The notes below the pieces were generated by a model. The model did not search any database, had not been told where the DNA came from, and worked only from the letters and a program-made list of their open reading frames with translations. A stretch of DNA of 64,000 nt from Paraspadella gotoi. Taxonomy: Eukaryota > Chaetognatha. The position numbers were made by a program, and so were the translations under genes. The stretch lies in the NCBI GenBank assembly GCA_051294375.1, contig CM119267.1:24811783-24875782 (forward strand). Reading direction: 5' to 3'. Positions 34,871-47,169 of the stretch are shown here, one piece after another (positions within the stretch are counted from its first letter, which is position 1; the number at the start of each line of letters is the position of its first letter).

Positions 34871-36070
34871 CTCTACCGGGCCAGAGTCCGCGTGCTGTGA
34901 GTTTCCTCTGAGCACTCGAGACAAAGATTCGTTTGACAGACGGTGCAGTAGAGGACGGCCACGTGACCCTCGTTCTCGTCGCACGCTACAGACAACGCCT
35001 TCTCTTTTTCGAGGGCCGACGCCTTCAAGTCGAGGCGGGCGTGGCGCTGGGAGAAATAAGGAAAAGTAAAAGGAATGTAAAAAAATGAAAAGGAATGGAA
35101 AAAGTGAAAAGAGAAAAAAAAAAAGAAAGAAAAGAAAATGGAAAATGGTAGAAGGAATTAAAAAATGAAGTAAAAGTAAAAAACATTAATGCAGAGTATA
35201 AAAGAATATAGTAAAAAGGGCGAACTCTAAATGCCATTGACCTGCAAATCTCTGGCCTCGGATTCTGTCCGTCGTTCGTTCTCGAGTCGCTCCAACAGCT
35301 CAACTAAAGCAAAGTTTTTCTTGAGACTCCAAACACCGGAGTCGCCGACTGGAGTCGCTTGTCGATCGAAGGGGCAAAGAAGTTCGGAGCCTCGAGAAAA
35401 AGAAGGGAAAGGATTTAGTATTAAATATAGTGAGTGTTGAATCTGTTGATAGAAAGCTTGCAGGGCCTTGCTATCAAAAGGGTACAAATCAACGAATATA
35501 AAAATTAGACTTTCTTTTAACATGAATTTGGACAGGCAATTTGGGAATTTAGGCCTCCAGTTCTCTAACGAGATAATAACATTGCAGGAAACCTAACAGT
35601 TTCGTTTATACAATACAAAGTATCTGGCTTCCCTTTAAATGAATTATTTGATTTGTACATTTTACATGTTATTTCTCGTAATGTGGACGAAGACCTTCAC
35701 TCACCTTTGCCAATCCAGTGTCCAATGAAAAGTAAGCTAATTTATTTAATAAATAGATACTTTTTATGATATTTGAACTCATTTCATATCCTTTCACTTT
35801 AATCTTAAACTAAATACCCCATCTCCAGTCACTCTGTCCCCCACCCAACTCAACCGGTTCCTCACCGACGAGAGGGAGCCTAGTCAAGCACTGATGACAT
35901 AGGGTGTGGCCGCAGTGAAGGAGTCGAGGGACTTTCTCTCCCTGCGATGAGAAGACGTCTTCGCAGACGCGACACTCCACGTTCGACGTCGTCGACTTCA
36001 TCGACAGGTTGGACAGCGTCAGTTGACTCGCGGCGCCGCCGCCGCCGCTGCCGCCAGAGGCGCCGGCCAT
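30237..36070 (-). CDS. TRIM23: E3 ubiquitin ligase TRIM23 with C-terminal ARF GTPase domain
   Basis: RING-type ubiquitin ligase fused to an ARF-like GTPase, linked in other animals to membrane traffic and innate signalling. Exons (minus): 36070-35866, 35390-35242, 35046-34877, 34809-34607, 34418-34214, 34136-34040, 33948-33835, 33737-33593, 33519-33377, 33288-33137, 33058-32915, 30363-30237; phases close to about 617 residues (human about 574). The RING has CRVCEDVF...CGHTLCHQC...CPFD. B-box Cys/His clusters follow ([28 protein letters not shown]), then a Gln-rich coiled coil. The GTPase carries GLDQAGKT (P-loop), PTIGFNVE (switch I), [10 protein letters not shown] (switch II, catalytic Gln kept) and LNKQD. 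The C-terminus ends [20 protein letters not shown] like human. Start chosen at the Met before a Gly/Ser-rich lead. The last intron is 2.5 kb and repeat-filled. Confidence 0.96.
30587..30790 (+). repeat. Dispersed repeat (GAAGCCAGG family), copy 2
   Basis: Near-identical blocks to 28304-28500. Lies in the last intron of TRIM23, antisense to it. Confidence 0.85.
30925..30963 (-). repeat. tRNA-Gly-like 5' half fragment
   Basis: Minus strand reads TAGTGGTTAGTGGTAGAATG then CTCGC, close to the 5' half of the tRNA-Gly-like sequence at 44670-44740. No 3' half is present. Probably a tRNA-derived fragment or SINE head. Confidence 0.4.
31241..31552 (+). other. Antisense ORF in TRIM23 intron, unrecognised
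   Basis: A 103-codon ORF with a hydrophobic Val/Ile-rich centre ([18 protein letters not shown]) but no family resemblance or regulatory context. It could be a repeat remnant or chance. Confidence 0.15.
31560..31830 (-). repeat. AT-rich dispersed repeat, inverted copy
   Basis: Reverse complement resembles 25170-25470 and 23641-23960 (blocks such as CAAAATATCGAAAAAA, TTTGTGTAGA, AATCTG). Confidence 0.6.
32176..32462. repeat. Nested inverted repeats (hairpin)
   Basis: Inner arms AAAATGTAATAGAGAGACAT (from 32256) and the complement ending at 32381; outer arms GAAGAGTTGCAGC (32181) and GCAACTCTTC (32447). The pattern is of a small MITE in the last TRIM23 intron. Confidence 0.6.
35440..35780. 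repeat. Dispersed repeat (GAAGCCAGG family), rearranged copy
   Basis: Contains a direct piece (AGAAAGCTTGCAGGGCC) and an inverted piece (complement of CCTGCAATGTTATTATCTC and GGAGGCC). Lies in the first intron of TRIM23. Confidence 0.6.
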
Positions 36071-36419
36071 CGCCGGACGGCAGAGGGCAACAAAATTGGT
36101 TTTATATCATGGGTAAGAAAATTTGGAGACTTTTGTTTGGTTACGTCCGTTGGTTTTTTTGTTGTTGTCATCCGCAGTTTAGAAACATTCGTTAGACGAC
36201 TCACTATTATCTTAAAAAAAATAAAGCGTTTTATATAAAAACGTTCAAATAAAAAACAAAATATTGAAGGAAAAACAAAAGGGAAACGGATTCGGGGAAG
36301 AAGACGAGAGAGGCACAAGAGACATCTCTCGGCAAAACCAAATGGCAGAATGACAACCGCCAATGTGAAAAGTGGCATCTCGACTTATGGCAGGTAAAAC
36401 GTTACAATATAAATAAATA

Positions 36420-38174
36420 CAGATGGCTTCATATTATAAAATGAGGTACCCCTTTTTTGTGACCAGAACACGTTCCGAGAAAATTACTAGACCAAATTCA
36501 TTGAAATTTGGTATGAATGATCCTTATGTGAATATAAATAGAACTATCGAGGCGAATTTCAATATTTGACCCCTCAGCCGAGATATGAGCCCCCGGAGGT
36601 GTCACCCATAGGAGCAAAAAATGGTCAAAATTTTTTTTCAATTTTTTTAATTATTTTTGTTTTGAACAGATGCATAAACGTTTGCTCTTCCACAAAAACA
36701 TATTTATTACCACAAAAATATTTGTTTACCTTAACTTTCAGCTTCATGATCACAAGCCGTTAAAGTTAGATTTGGAATAATTTGGGAAAATTGGAAGTAA
36801 AACTATGAACCATTCATCTTCAAACCAAGCTTAATTAGTGAAAATTTATTAATTTTAGTTCTAAAATATGTTTTTTATATTTTTAAAACGTTAATGCACC
36901 TGATGCTACTAAAATATTTAAAAAAATCTTAAAGCATAAGGATCGTCGCAATCGTATAAGAAAAATCTGGATTGACGACAAATTTTGATACTAAAAAAAT
37001 CAAATTTGAGAAAAAAAAAAATAAATAAAATAAAATAAAGAATAATAAATATAAAACAGTAAAATAACTTATTTTCGAGTTTAATTTTTAGCAAGTGCTA
37101 AGTCTGGAGACACATTATTGAAGGTACTTTTGTTTTACTTTTTGCCCGCATAAGCGAGCAGTTTCATCGAATACTGTCAGCATTCCCAGACAAAGTGAAA
37201 CTTAAATCAGTAAAGACTAAAGTGAAGTAAAGTAAAATAAAATAATAAAGTAAATATATAATAAAAAAAATATTATTCTGATTGATATTTAGAATATTTA
37301 GGAAAAAAAATCCACGAAAATCTCGGATGTAAATTTGGGAATAAATGGCGATAATAAAAGTTTTTAGAGGAAAAAAATTAATCAGAAAGAGAGAGAGAAA
37401 GAAGGCAAATCGTTTTCAGATGAATCAGCAGCGGCAGCAGCAGAGGCACCCAGAAAAAAAAAAGAAATCAAAAGGCAGCAGCAGGAGAAAAGAGAGAAAA
37501 AGAAAGAGCCCCTGCAGAGCCAGCTGCAGACTCAAAAGGCAGCAGCAGAAGCAGCAGGAGAAAAGAGAGAAAAAGAATAAGCCCCTGCAGTGCCAGCTGC
37601 AGACTCGTTTTTTTCCCTATGATTATGAATCAGTGACTAGGGAAAAGAGAGAGGGAGAGAGACATGTAATTAAAAGAGAAAAGAGAGAGAAAGAAATATG
37701 AAAATAAAAGAGAGAAAATTTGTTTGTTTTGATAAAATGTAAACAAAACATATTTAATAACTGTCCAGACTCAATTTTAAGCACATCGATGATGAGAAGC
37801 TGTATATAAATTTTCAGCTTCATACACCCAAATTTAATGATAAAAAAGGCGATCTATAATTTGGAACGCCGACGACAACGACGACGACGCCACTTATGGG
37901 CAAAAGCGTTACAATATCGTCGCAAACGCTAAGCGATTGCGACGATAAAAATGAAAAAAAATTGTTTTCCCTTTTTTGGCCCCCAAGGGGTCCACCCCCA
38001 GGGCCCTGTATCTCTTGTCAGGGGTTGAATATCAAAATTCGCCTCGATAGTTCCATTTATATGGACACGAGGACTCTATATGGAAAATTTCATGAAATTC
38101 GATCAGGTAGTTTGGTGGGAACAGATTATGGTCACAAAAAATGGGTACATCATTTTAAAATATGAAGCCTTCTG
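36420..38174. mobile_element. MITE of CAGAAGG family, split by a nested element
   Basis: TA-flanked (36418-36419; 38175-38176). The 5' part is 36420 to about 36924 and the 3' part about 37956-38174; between them lies a copy of the ATCGTCGCAATCGC element. Intergenic between TRIM23 and PDCL. Confidence 0.82.
36925..37955. mobile_element. Element bounded by ATCGTCGCAATCGC motifs, long copy
   Basis: Starts AAATCTTAAAGCATAAGG followed by ATCGTCGCAATCG and ends CGCTAAGCGATTGCGACGAT. The end contains a hairpin (ATCGTCGCAA...TTGCGACGAT). The interior holds CAG/AGCAGC-rich stretches (37420-37600) also present at 47200-47390 and 47830-47940. No transposase ORF. Confidence 0.75.
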
Positions 38175-38593
38175 TAGAGCATTATGGAAAGCAGTCATTT
38201 TAATTTAACTAGGATCGGAAAGAAACGAGACTAAAGCTGGAATTGGATCCTGAACGGAGGCAAATTCTCACGATCTACACCAAAGATCAACCCGCAAACA
38301 AATTTCAATTCATTCATGCGAAATGAAATGCTCAACAACTATGTGGGGCCACATTGTGGACGTTCCTTTATCAAACGACATTCATCCCTTATGATGATCA
38401 CTGCAAATACCATGGTGACATTAGGTAACCATTTAAACCTGAAATTACTTTTAGTACAAAAACTAAACAGTAAACATAAATTCATAGCTCGTAGTAGTAC
38501 GGAGATAAAGAGAGGTGTTTATCGTTTCCTGGGATTTGCACAGTATTATCTTTTCGCTCGCCAATGATAAATGCATTCGGTCAGGATCTCTGT

Positions 38594-40434
38594 TCAGTCG
38601 TCGTCACTGTCATCGTCTTTACTTTCTCGCCACCCACTTTCGCCGCAGCCGCCGCCACCGCCACCCGCGCTTAACACTCCGTGCTCGACGAGATAACTCT
38701 CCAAATCGCCAGCGCAGATTTCGTCGCCGATTTCGTCTTGAAGCCGGACGAAGTTCCCGATCACTTCCCCGCCTAAAATAAGAAATGTAATATTAATAAT
38801 TCTTTTTATCATTATTAAATAATAAAAATTAAAAGAGGCGACTGGGACGAATTCGCCTCCCGTATAGCTTGGTAAAACTCAACTCGTCCCATTGGCTTGG
38901 CCAGCTTAGTGCTCGAGTTCCGGGTTCAATCGCCTCACGGTCATGCTGGTTAAGTGTGATTGTGTAGGCATAAACACGCCAGTGACATGGGGTGGTCAGT
39001 GCAGTGGTCCTGCGCCAGCTGTCAGGAGATGCCTCACACAGACAGTCACTTTGGGCCTCAGTATGCTGTGTTGGGGGGGGGGCATGTGTGGCGAATCTTA
39101 AATTCACCTCATATATAGCTTGGTAAAACAACTCGTCCCATTGACTAAGTACTCGTTCACCAACCATGAGTTTCGGGTACAATCCCCTCACGGTCAGGCT
39201 GGTTAAGTGTGATAGTGTTGGTATAAACACACCAGTGACATGGGGTGGTCATTGGTCACTGTAGGTTCAGGGCCCTGATCGCCAGCTGTCAGGAGATGCC
39301 TCACTCCCCGGGCATTACACAATACACAGGTCTCCTCGTTGTCATTCGACCTTTATAAGCGACGACGGCGGGGACGGCCTCCATCTTAAACTTAAGACTT
39401 GCGCCGACGTCGGTCGCCTCCACGCGGCAGAACTTGACGACGGGAAAGTCGGCGGCGAGTTCGGAGAAAGCGGACTCGGTCGCGCGGCAGGCGGGGTGGG
39501 TAGAGTCTAGGTAAGGGGTGGACGATATAGGGTAAGGGATAGAGTAAGAAATAAAACTCGGGAATACGATAGATTGATAATTTCGACTATAGATTTGAAT
39601 CATGTATATTATATTATATATGTAATAATCTAATAATATAATACTTAATTATTGGGGGATTGAGGTCGGATATACGGTAGATTCGGTAGAAGGTTGAATA
39701 GGGGAGAGGGGCGTTGGTAGTCGTCGGGTGATTTAAAGATACAACGCAAAAAAGCTAAGTAAATAAATATATAAACATGGAAAACATGACATGTGTATTG
39801 TTATATAATATCAATAAATTCTCGAAAAATTTTTTTAAAAAAGTGCAATCGTGCTACCGGAAATAAGTACGACGACTACGACGTTCGCATCCTCCTCGTC
39901 GACAGCCTCGAGGAAAGTCTCTCTGTCGAGACGCTGGACTTTTCCGAACCGCTTTCCGGCGACGGCGGCGTCGGCGGCGAAAGCGGCAGCAATCTCCGCC
40001 ATTCGCTGGCGTCGATACGCCTCGAGAAAAGCAGAGTCGTCATCGTCGTCATCGGCGGCGAGTTTATCCTCGCGATCCTGACTCCAAGTCTTCGCCGTCA
40101 TGCATCTGACAAAAAATACTAATATTTATGAATACCGACGAAAGAGGAGCCGGAAAAACATAACATTAACAATAACAAATTGGACCCACTTGGCGGCCTG
40201 CGCGGATCTCTCCCTTTCCGCTCTCTCCCTCATATCCGCCTCCATCACTTTAAAACGGCGATAATCTTCGATGACGCCCTTTGGTCCGGTATTGTAGCGC
40301 CGCCCATCCACTTCCGGAGCCGTCTGACGCGGCTGCGGCGGCGGCCCTGCTTCGTCGTCCTCTCCTTCATCCTCGCTGCTGCTGCAGTAATTGTGAACTT
40401 TCTCTCCTAAAATCTTATCGTCCAAAGTGCACAT
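38594..40434 (-). CDS. PDCL: Phosducin-like protein (PDCL)
   Basis: Thioredoxin-fold co-chaperone that works with CCT in folding and assembly of G-protein beta-gamma dimers. Exons (minus): 40434-40190, 40105-39858, 39506-39351, 38772-38594; about 275 residues (human about 301). Start taken at MCTLDDKILGEK, matching the PDCL start; an upstream in-frame Met exists. Family marks in order: YCSSSEDEGEDDE acidic box, NTGPKGVIEDYRRFK, FLEAYRRQRMAEI, PVVKFCRVEATDVGASLKF, PAVVAYKG, GGEVIGNFVRLQDEIGDE, then an acidic SDDD tail. The first donor is AA|GTGGGT, which keeps phase; using TGG|GTCC would break the frame. Intron 3 is almost entirely two tandem SINE-like C copies. The Gly-rich run before the tail is lineage specific. 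The start lies 308 bp from the RUSF1 stop. Confidence 0.95.
38836..39081 (+). mobile_element. SINE-like family C, copy 1
   Basis: Contains TATAGCTTGGTAAAACTC (A box-like), CCGGGTTCAATCGC (B box), then GGCATAAACACGCCAGTGAC and GTCAGGAGATGCCTCAC. Lies in intron 3 of PDCL, antisense. Confidence 0.75.
39085..39331 (+). mobile_element. SINE-like family C, copy 2
   Basis: Same order of blocks as 38836-39081 (ATATAGCTTGGTAAAACA, TTTCGGGTACAATCCC, GGTATAAACACACCAGTGAC, GGAGATGCCTCACTCCCC). Tandem with copy 1; together they occupy about 490 of the 578 bp of PDCL intron 3. Confidence 0.75.
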
Positions 40435-40742
40435 TGTTTGTGAATTCGTCTCTTGTTTTAACTTTGAATTCACGACTTGAAAACGTTTCAAAGAATTTTA
40501 ATCATCAAAGGATTCGACTGCAAGAAAAAGTTCATTAGATTTTTTTTTCATTTAAATGAAAAATGGTAACTTTTGAGTGTTAGTGAGTAATACAACTTGC
40601 TTATAATTAACAACTTGACATATTAATCAACTTGATGAACGAAAAAAAATTATCATCGATCTAAAATAAACATTACACTCACACCAGATTAACAACGAGT
40701 GAAAGAGGAATGTGCAAGTTTGACAAGGAAACAATTCGCCCC

Positions 40743-43700
40743 TTATCGCCGCTTTCCCTGTCCCCAATCCCCGCTTCCCGCCGTCTCCTCTCCCTCGACG
40801 GAGAAGCGAAAGGCCTTTGAGTCGAACTGGGCCTCGTCGACGATCCACTCGGCCGCGACCAATGCCGACCGGAAGCGGGGGAAGGAAGCGTCGACCCGGA
40901 AACGGACTAGTTGAAGCTCGTCGGCGGCGGAGGCGGAAACGGAGGAAGCGACGATGGAGAGGCGATGGTCCATGTGGAGTCGAAGGACGACGGCGAAAAA
41001 CAAGGCCTCCAATTCGTCGTCGACTGAACAACCTCTTCGAAGAAGGACGTCGATGTTGGGAGATTTACGACTGAGGAGAACGAGAAGCAGCGAAAGGATA
41101 TGAGAAAAAGAGACTCATTCCTCATACAGTTGTTAGCCATAATAACTCACGTCCAATCGTTACCTCCAACAAACTATGTAATTCTTTCCTCGAAAAATGC
41201 GCAAGAGTGCTCCAAAGGCGGCGCCGTGTCCAGAGCGGCGCCACTGGTCGACGCCCACGCCGAACCGGATGTCGAAGGCGCTGTCGGTCGGATTACGCTG
41301 GACGAGCCAGACGGGCTCGGCCTCGTTCGCGGCCATGGGAGAAGGCACGCAGCCCTCGGTCTCGTAACGCGTCGCCACGTGGATAAAGCGCGTGAGATTG
41401 AAGGTCTTCATGACGACGGCGGACACCGCCTGATGGAAAGAGAAGCTGAATTAAAAGTGGCGACGAACTTGGACACATTTGGACAGTGGGGTTAGGCTAA
41501 TAGCCCAAGTTTGAGACCATATTCCGGAGAAGTAGTCATCGTAGACGCGACGACCTAATTTTTCTTATTCGAACACCATATTTATTCTTGTTTTGAAGTT
41601 TTCAGGAAATACTATCCGATCGGCTAGTTTTCTTATAAGCAGTAAACTGTCTGCATGGCTGTCTCAGTTATTGAACATTGAACAGCGATCATGAATAAAC
41701 GCCATTAATTATGCTGCTAAATTATAATTCAAAACATTGTACATAGTTTGAAGCCGACGAAAATATTCGGTCCCAGCTCGACGGCCGAGCAATTTCTGGG
41801 GCCACAGTTGACCTCTGCAATGAGGCCAAGCCCAAAAAGGGCCACAGAGGATGCTTTAAGGGGCAACAACTTAAGTCAGATAGGACTCGGGTTCTGATGA
41901 CGATTGAGTCCTTTGTCAGAGTTGGTCACTATTTTTCTTGGGTTTTTTTTATTAAGAATTTTCGCTGAAACCAATTTCAATAAACATAAATTAGCCCTAT
42001 TTCACGACGTCTGCACCTAATATAGCAGCATCGAAAGTTTTTCCAAAATAAATATTTTTTTAAATAAAAAAAATACCGAGAATTCCTAACCCACGTCATT
42101 TTAAGCCATAAGCTTTGACATTTGAATAAGTTTTTAAAACAGTAAATGGTAATGTGGTCATCAAAAACGCTAGCGCAGAAAGAAGGACATATCGATGTTG
42201 AGATCGCCTCATTTTCTGTACCACATCTGACAAAATTTCATTCTCTTGATCTTCCTTTGCAACAGCAGCATCCCGTATAGCAGGGCTTCGGCGGAGGGCG
42301 GGCAGCCGGGCACGTAGATGTCGACAGGCACGACGCGGTCACAGCCCCGAACTACCGCGTACGAGTAGTGATAATATCCTCCACCGTTGGCGCAGCTGCC
42401 CATTGAAAGCACCCATCGCGGTTCCGTCATTTGATCGTACACCTTAATATGTAAAGGTTGTTAGTGAACTAATGTCTAAAACTTGAAAATATTAAGGGGT
42501 ATTCTTGTAATTAAAAATCTTAAAAGTTTAGTGTTCTCGCCAGACTACCAAAGAAAATTAATGAAAAAATCTTAAATGCACAATAGACCTTGCCATATAT
42601 GAAAAGTTTTGAAATCAAAAAACGAGTATTGTGTAAAAGGTGCCCATACATTATATGAATTTTTTGAACATTTTTTTTCAAAAAATAATTTACAGTAAAT
42701 GCTGCCAACTTTGAAAAAAATGAAAAAAAATTGTAAAAAAAGGACTTTTTGCCAAATATCTTTAAAAGCTTTATTGCAAGAGGGACGAAACCCAAACTAT
42801 CTTGTAGAGCGGAAAAAATTGACTATGTTACATACCTTGCATTATAAATTAAGTGAATTTTTTACTAAGTAAAATGTTTTTTAAAACCTATTGTTTCGGG
42901 CAATTTTTGATAAAAATTTTTAAAAATGATATTTTTAACAAAGTTTGTGAAATATTTTGTAAAAAAAATTATGGCGAATTGATAAAGAAATAATTGCCTT
43001 TGAAAGAATTTTTAAAAAAGGATTATCGGTTAAAAAGTTATAATTTTTTTAAATTTAACAAAAATCACTTTCCTTAATAATTATTTTTATTTAATAGGTT
43101 TGAACTAGGCTAAAGGGAAAAAGGGAATGCACTTTTCTCAGAGTAAATAAAAAAATAGTAAATTCTGATTTGACAATGGGTAACTTTAATATTTTGTCTC
43201 ACCAGGTCATTAAAGTTTTTTTCAATTTTTATCATTTTATAATGGAATTATGACTTTTAAATAAGGTAGTTTTTAAAAAAATTTTTCTATATAAAGAAAA
43301 AGAAAAATTGACAAAAGCGATTAAATGATTAAAAATTGATAAAATGAGACAAAAAGACTAAAATTAATGAAAGTTAAATAACTGAGAAAAGAGTTGCTTG
43401 CTGCTTGCCAGTCGAGAAAAAAAGGTATAGTGCCAAAGAAAGAAAAATAGTTATTATATTTTTTTGTTATCTATTCATGATTTATAGTTAATAATTAAGT
43501 CTATTGTAAATAGTCAATTTAGTTTTGAAATAAATATAATTTTTAATTCATCTTTGATTTTTATTCATTTCATATCTTTTATATTTGATGAATTTATCAA
43601 CAAGTCGGATCTATTCTTAAATTAATCATGCAAGCTTAATATATTTTTCAAAGTCTTTTACAACCTTTGATTAAGCAATATATTTAACACAAATTATAAT

Positions 43701-46700
43701 TCAACTAGTTCTGGAGAACTCGCTTGACAAGGTAATTTATGAAAAAAATAGAATAACTAGTTTTCTTTCTTTGGCACTCTAGATGATGACTTTTTTTTCT
43801 CGATCGGTAAGCAGCAAGCAACTCTTCTCTCGTTGCTTAACTTTCATTAATTTTACTCTTTTTGTCTCATTGCACAATGATCCGGGAAAAAATCGAATGA
43901 TCGATGCGATGATAACGAATGATGATAAATGATTGATGCGATGATAATTAATGTTTATTGCGATGATAACGAATTATTGATTGATGTGATAACGATTGAT
44001 TGATGCGATGCTAACGAATAATTGATGCGATGCTAACGAATAATTGATGCGATGCTAACGAATAATTGATGCGATGCTAACGAATAATTGATGCGATGCT
44101 AACGAATAATTGATGCGATGCTAACGAATAATTGATGCGATGCTAACGAATAATTGATGCGATGCTAACGAATAATTGATGCGATGATAACGAATAATTG
44201 ATGCGATGATAACGAATAATTGATGCGATGATAACGAATAATTGATGGGAAAACGTATAAAAAATGCAATGAATGAATAAAACGAAATGAAATGTCGTGG
44301 TCCGTCGATCTTATTTACCTTTTGTAAAACTGTTTAAAAATATAAACAATCGATATTTGTTTACAAACAATACAGTTCATTGTTATTTCAATGCTTTGAT
44401 TAATCATGATTCTATTTCATACAGATCGCATTAATGTTAGTTGGCCATCGTCGGGGTTTTTATATATATAGTTATTGGTTTATGCGTTTCATGTTATTTG
44501 AATAGTGGCTAGGCCGAGCTTACCTGAGAGATCATTGCTGTTTCTATCGTTAACCGATGCTTACCTTTTGCTTACCTCCAGTTCTTGATTTCTAAAGACT
44601 CATTAAATCCTACGATATAGATACTCTCAGAAGGGTGAGCGACCGACGGAAAACCCCGCTCATCACTGGTGCATCGGCCGGGAAACGAACCCGGGCCGCC
44701 CGCGTGGCAGGCGAGCATTCTACCACTGAACCACCGATGAATTCATTGAATGAAATGAATTAAATGAAATGATTAGAATGAATTGAATAAATTTAATTAA
44801 AGAAATTGAATAAATAAATGCTTGAGAGATAAAAAGAGAAAAAGTGAGAGAACGAAGGGAAGAGAAAAAGCGCAATAAAAACCGGTTTTGCGATGGTATA
44901 ATGATAACATGCGCGACTCTGATGTTTAACTCAAAAGTTAAATCCGGACAATTTTTTTTAAAATAAACAAGAACGGTGATTCCAATGTGTTGCGCCGCAG
45001 AGACTTTATTTTCATGTGTATGACATGACATAACTAAAAAACTTTCTTATGACATGCACTGCATCAAAATTTCGTCTTTTATTCATTTTAGTTTTCCTGA
45101 AGACGGCGCTAACAGTCACTTAGATTTGAGGTTTTTTCCTGTCTTAATAAATAAACAATCAACTATAAGCAAATTATATGCATGCCATTTTGAATGGAAG
45201 TGGGACAGACTGACGGACATGTCGGACAGACATACCGACTGAAAGAGACTGACCGAAAAGTGACCTATTGAGTTGCTCCTCAAGTACTTGCGGCGCATCT
45301 AAAAACAAAGAGAGAGAAAGAGAGAGAGCTCCAGCAACTGCAGAGCTTAACTCGTTTTTGGACAAATCAGAGGCAACAGAAAAAAATCTTAAAAGCATAA
45401 GGATCGTCGCAATCGCATAAGAAAAATCTGGATTGACGACAAATTTTGATACTAAAAAAATCAAATTTGAAAAAAAATTAATTTACAAACAGAAAGAAAA
45501 AAAAAAAAGAATAATAAATATAAAACAGTAAAATAACTTATTTTCGAGTTTAATTTTTAGCAAGTGCTAAGTCTTGAGAAACATTATTGAAGGTACTTTT
45601 GTTTTACTTTTAACCCGCATAAGCGAGCAACCTCTCTAAACACTTAACATTCCCAGACAAAAGACAAAGTGAAACTTGAATCAGACTGATTAAGTGAAGA
45701 CTAAAATGAAGTAAAATGAAGTAAAGTAAAATAAAATAATAAAGAAAATATATATTAAAAAAAAATCTTAAAAGCATAAGGATCGTCGCAATCGCATAAG
45801 AAAAATCTGGATTGACAAAAAATTTTGATACTAAAAAAAATAAAATTTGAGAAAAAAAAATTAATTTATAAACAAAGACAAATTATATTTTGCGATTGTC
45901 AATTAAAAAAAAATAATAAAGTACTGAGGAAAATTAAATTACAATTTCTGAAAAAAAAAAGTTTTTTTTTGTTATTGTTAATTGTTATTGTCAAAAAATA
46001 AACTAATCAGCAGAAGCAACCCCTGAGAAAAAAACAAAAACAGACAATTTCTCAAAAACTATTGCATCCCACTAAGAGTTGTAAAGTTGGGCCGGAAACT
46101 GAAAAAGGATAATTTTTTTTTCAGCATTACAAAAAAATCTTAAAAGCATAAGGATCGTCGCAATTCCATAAGAAAAATCTGGATTGACGAAAAATTTTTA
46201 TACTAAAAAAAATCAAATTTGAGAAAAGAAAATTAATTTATAAACAAAGAAAAAGAAGAAAAGAATAAATATAAAGAAAGAATAGAAAGGAAAGAAAGAA
46301 TAGAAAGGAAAGAAAGAAAAGAAATGAAAGAAAGAAGAGAAAGAAAGGAAAGGAAAGAAAAAGAAAAAAAAAGAAAGGAAAGAAAGAAAAAGGAAAAAAA
46401 GAATAGAAAGTATAGAAAGAATAGAAAGAAAAAAAAATAGAAAACAAAGAAAGAATAGAAGGGAAAGAAAAAATAGAAAAGAAAAAAAATAGAAAGGAAA
46501 GAAAGAATAGAAAGGAAAGAAAGAATAGAAAGAAAAGAAAGAATAGAAAGGAAAGAAGGAATAAAAAGGAAAGAAGGAATAAAAAGGAAAGAAGGAATAA
46601 AAGGGAAAGAAGGAATAGAAAGGAGAGAAAGAATAGAAAAGAAAGAAAGAATAGAAAAGAAAGAAAGAATAAAGGAGAAAGAATAGACAAGAATAGAATA

Positions 46701-47128
46701 GGGAAAGAAAAGAAAGAAAGGAAAGAAAGAATAGAAAGAAAGAAAGAATAAATAAAGAGAAGAAGAATAGAAAAGGAAAGAAAGATAGAAAGGAAAGAAA
46801 GAATAGAAAGGAAAGAAAGAATAGAAAGGAAAGAAAGAAGATAGAAAGGAAAGAAAAAAATAGAAAAGAAAGAATAAAAGGAAAGAAAAAAGAATAAAAA
46901 GGAAAGAAAAATAAAAAGGAAAGAAAGAATAGAAAGGAAAGAAAGATTAGAAAGGAAAAAAGAATAGAAAGGAAAAAAAGAAAAATAAAAATAAAGAGAG
47001 AGTGACGAGAAGAAAGAACGAAATAAAAAACCGATTGTGCGATAGCAAAATGATAATATGGCACAAATGCGAAGCCTAATTTTACGAGTTCAATCCTCAT
47101 TCAATTTTTTGTTTTTAAATCAAAGCTC

Positions 47129-47169
<41 letters not shown>

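Noticed and set aside
37345-37701. Gln/Lys-rich ORF ([14 protein letters not shown])
   Set aside because: Lies inside a transposon copy whose sisters carry the same CAG-rich blocks in broken frames.
40627-41495. A separate small gene such as TMEM231 ([14 protein letters not shown] resembles PIWLVGRAAD)
   Set aside because: The order of the matching segments was wrong for TMEM231, whereas both exons fit the C-terminal part of the RUS family and join in phase to RUSF1 exon 5.
44001-44246. CRISPR array (regular 22 bp period)
   Set aside because: Units are directly tandem without unique spacers, and the DNA is eukaryotic.
46213-47100. 295-residue Phe/Leu/Ser-rich minus-strand ORF resembling a membrane protein
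   Set aside because: It lies wholly in a purine-only minisatellite; the hydrophobic translation is a by-product of CTTTC repeats.
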